Positions 5,199 through 7,071 of a DNA stretch of 7,071 nt are shown here, piece by piece (position 1 is the stretch's first letter; every line of letters starts with the position of its first letter). Made by a program: the position numbers and the translations under genes. The stretch comes from Clostridia bacterium (GTDB taxonomy: Bacteria > Bacillota > Clostridia > Lachnospirales > WQUN01), in contig BNUF01000121.1 in assembly GCA_025997155.1 (NCBI GenBank), forward strand, positions 1-7,071, read 5' to 3'. Under the pieces are notes generated by a model. The model had not been told where the DNA came from and made no database searches. It worked only from the letters and a program-made list of their open reading frames with translations.

Positions 5199-6452
5199 CT
5201 ATTCTAAGAAGCCCTTGTAATGGCGCATAAGCAGTCGGGATTCCATTTGTTTCATTATATCTATACCGACGCCCGTGATAATCAGGATTGTCGTACCCCC
5301 GAAGCCGAGGTCAAGCCCCATTGTCCACTGCATAATGACGGGAATCATAGCGATTACGGCGTAAAACGTCGCGCCGACCCACGAAAGCCTGTCAACCACC
5401 AACTGGATATAGTCGCTTGTCGGTTTCCCCGAACGCACGCCCGGGATAAAGCCGCCGTTTTTACGCATATTCTCCGCGATTTGCAGAGGATTAAGCGCGA
5501 ACGAACTGTAAAAGAACGTGAAGATGAATATCAGTACGACGTAAGAAATCGCCCCGACGGGGTGGGATATGCTAAGCAGGGACGTAAGTTTGCCAAGCGT
5601 CTCGTTTTGTGTGAAAAACCCGTGCAGGAACTGCGGTATCTGCAAAAGCGATATAGCGAAGATGATTGACATAACGCCCGCTATATTCACCTTTATGGGG
5701 ATATAGCTCGTATTTCCGCCGAATAACTGCCGCCCGACCATTTTCTTTGAATATTGAACGGATATGCGGCGTTCGCCGTCCTGAACGAATATTACAAACC
5801 CGATGATGATGACGAAAATTATAAGAACGAAAATTGCCTTGACCCACGTTATCCATTCGCTGTTCAGCGTACTTTGGAGGTAGATGACGCCCGTCGGAAG
5901 CCCCGCGAGAATGTTCGCGAACACGATAAACGACGCGCCGTTACCGATTGCCTTTTCCGTGAGAAGTTCCGCGAGCCACATAATGAAGATAGTGCCCGTG
6001 ACCATAACGACGGCGGCGGTAATGTACGCAAGCAGCATATGGTACTTGAAGATGCCCTGAAAAGAGTACGAATACGTCAGCCCGATGCCCTGCAAACAGG
6101 CGAGTCCGACGGCGACGATACGCGTAATCTGGCTTATCTTTGCCTGTTCGCCCTCTTTTTGTAATTTTTCGAGGGGCGGCAGCGCAACCGTTAGCAACTG
6201 CATAATAATAGACGCGTTGATATACGGCCCGATACCCATTGCGGCGACAGTACCAAGCCCGCCTCCGAGCATCATAGCGTAGAAAGTGTTCGGGCCGCTG
6301 CCGCCGCTTTTGTACGCGGTCAAGGCGTTCAAATCGATAAACGGGAGAGGTATGTGGCAAGCGAGTCTGTATATCAGCACTATAAGTATCGTATACAACA
6401 TTCTCTTGCGAATGTCGGGGATTTTCCACGCGTTGGCGAAAACCGTGAACAT
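5199..6452 (-). CDS. secY: protein translocase subunit SecY
   Basis: SecY is the membrane channel through which SecA-driven proteins and SRP-targeted membrane proteins pass; it works with SecE and SecG. The 417 residues start [20 protein letters not shown] and contain about ten hydrophobic segments as expected. Signatures are GIGPYINASIIMQLL (74-88, second membrane segment), WLAELLTEKAIGNGASFIVF (159-178), DGERRISVQYSKK (225-237, cytosolic loop), NPLQIAENMRKNGGFIPGVR (321-340, a loop near the SecA and ribosome contacts) and ITGVGIDIMKQMESRLLMRH (392-411) in the C-terminal part. Length is near the low end of the family but nothing is missing. The ATG overlaps the rplO stop as TAATG, and its GAGGTGAT ribosome binding site is inside the last L15 codons, so translation is probably coupled to L15. 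Confidence 0.98.
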   Translation of the reverse strand: MFTVFANAWKIPDIRKRMLYTILIVLIYRLACHIPLPFIDLNALTAYKSGGSGPNTFYAMMLGGGLGTVAAMGIGPYINASIIMQLLTVALPPLEKLQKEGEQAKISQITRIVAVGLACLQGIGLTYSYSFQGIFKYHMLLAYITAAVVMVTGTIFIMWLAELLTEKAIGNGASFIVFANILAGLPTGVIYLQSTLNSEWITWVKAIFVLIIFVIIIGFVIFVQDGERRISVQYSKKMVGRQLFGGNTSYIPIKVNIAGVMSIIFAISLLQIPQFLHGFFTQNETLGKLTSLLSISHPVGAISYVVLIFIFTFFYSSFALNPLQIAENMRKNGGFIPGVRSGKPTSDYIQLVVDRLSWVGATFYAVIAMIPVIMQWTMGLDLGFGGTTILIITGVGIDIMKQMESRLLMRHYKGFLE

Positions 6453-6892
6453 TAAATCACCTCTGCTTTTCCGCCTGCCGCCTCTATCTTTTTAGCCGCT
6501 TCGGCACTGAAAGCATTTACTTGCACCGTAAGTTTTTTTGTAATGTCGCCGACACCGAGTATCTTAACGCCGTCACGCGGATTGCTTACAAGTCCTTTTG
6601 ATTTAAGCGCGGCGATATCGACGATAGCTCCGTCCTCAAAGACATCTAGCAATTTAATATTTATTGCGATAATTTCTTTTGTATTCCTGTTTTTGAAACC
6701 GCGTTTCGGAAGGCGGCGGTAGAGCGGCATTTGCCCGCCCTCAAACCCGGGGCGGCGGCTGTAACCAGAACGCGCCTTTTGCCCTTTGTGCCCGCGTCCC
6801 GCCGTTTTGCCGTTTCCCGAGCCGTGCCCGCGTCCGCGGCGGAAACTCTTGAATTTACTGCCCTCGGCAGGCTTTAATTCTCCTAATTTCAT
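6452..6892 (-). CDS. rplO: 50S ribosomal protein L15
   Basis: L15 is a late-assembling large-subunit protein that reaches into 23S rRNA. Its 146 residues (E. coli 144) begin [13 protein letters not shown], followed by the glycine/arginine-rich extension [20 protein letters not shown] (residues 19-38) and [20 protein letters not shown], both hallmarks of the family. The C-terminal half has [12 protein letters not shown] and [15 protein letters not shown], and ends near [19 protein letters not shown], which corresponds to the L15 signature region. The ATG at 6892 follows GGAGG with a 7-nt spacer, and that site overlaps the end of rpmD, only 2 nt upstream. The stop TAA shares one base with the secY ATG. 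Confidence 0.98.
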   Translation of the reverse strand: MKLGELKPAEGSKFKSFRRGRGHGSGNGKTAGRGHKGQKARSGYSRRPGFEGGQMPLYRRLPKRGFKNRNTKEIIAINIKLLDVFEDGAIVDIAALKSKGLVSNPRDGVKILGVGDITKKLTVQVNAFSAEAAKKIEAAGGKAEVI

Positions 6893-6894
6893 AA

Positions 6895-7071
6895 TTAAGC
6901 CTCCTCCGTAACTTTGACAAGGTGTTTGACTTGGTTAATCATACCTCTTGTTGACGGGTTGTCCTGTTTTACGACGCTTGAGTTTATCTTGTGAAGTCCC
7001 AACGCCTGTACGGTTTTTTTATGCTTGGGAATTGCGCCTATTGTGGATTTTACCAAAGTTATTTGAAGTCC
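6895..7071 (-). CDS. rpmD: 50S ribosomal protein L30, 5' end outside the window
   Basis: The frame is open from the right edge to TAA at 6897-6895 and gives 58 residues, so it is too short and lacks an ATG for ordinary ORF calling. It reads [20 protein letters not shown], then [19 protein letters not shown] and [19 protein letters not shown]30 proteins of bacteria are about 58-61 residues and typically start MKLKITLVKS, so only the first one to three residues are cut off. L30 is a small large-subunit protein with a two-layer alpha/beta fold. It precedes rplO by 2 nt, its conserved place in the spc operon after rpsE. Its last codons form the rplO ribosome binding site. Confidence 0.96.
   Translation of the reverse strand, partial: GLQITLVKSTIGAIPKHKKTVQALGLHKINSSVVKQDNPSTRGMINQVKHLVKVTEEA

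Noticed and set aside
1..7071. CRISPR arrays, riboswitches, insertion-sequence ends or ribosomal-protein leader structures
   Set aside because: No regularly spaced repeats, transposase gene, terminal inverted repeats or recognisable leader motif were seen. The operon promoter lies outside the window.

Overview
This window is mostly the 3' half of the bacterial spc/alpha ribosomal-protein gene cluster, read on the minus strand from the right edge (7071) to about 791. The order is rpmD (start cut off by the window edge) - rplO - secY - map - KOW-domain RNA-binding protein - infA - rpmJ - rpsM - rpsK - rpsD - rpoA - rplQ, followed by a strong hairpin terminator. Intergenic gaps are 2 to 33 nt, two gene pairs overlap, and nearly every start has a clear Shine-Dalgarno (SD) site. 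This suggests one transcript, or a few overlapping ones, supplying ribosomal proteins, IF-1, the SecY channel, methionine aminopeptidase and the RNA polymerase alpha subunit together.

The organism is probably a member of the Bacillota, most likely class Clostridia. The reasons are the strong GGAGG-type SD sites, a KOW-domain gene between map and infA, rpsD inside the alpha operon with a zinc-finger-free S4, an extended L17 with a lysine-rich insert, and a relic of a large serine recombinase of the kind common in clostridial mobile elements. Genus or species cannot be given from this sequence. Five genes start, or probably start, with GTG or TTG: map, infA, rpmJ, rpsD and rpoA. Two of these (infA and rpmJ) are easily misplaced or missed by automatic gene calling. 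The adk gene, usually found between secY and map, is absent here.

The left 840 bases are different: a graveyard of a mobile element. A plus-strand serine recombinase relic (about 207-761) keeps pieces of the N-terminal catalytic domain and the C-terminal coiled-coil region, joined by at least three inferred deletions and one frame change. To its right lies a 28-nt segment that folds like the T-arm and 3' acceptor end of a tRNA-Ser, a possible old attachment-site scar. To its left, and divergent, is a very short minus-strand reading frame with a good ribosome binding site whose start resembles a Cro/CI-type repressor, preceded by a 7-2-7 palindrome. A further minus-strand reading frame runs off the left edge.

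The operon is conventional. I did not find a convincing undescribed system. The points most worth a second look are the recombinase relic with its tRNA-Ser-like scar at the end of the ribosomal operon, and the start-codon corrections.
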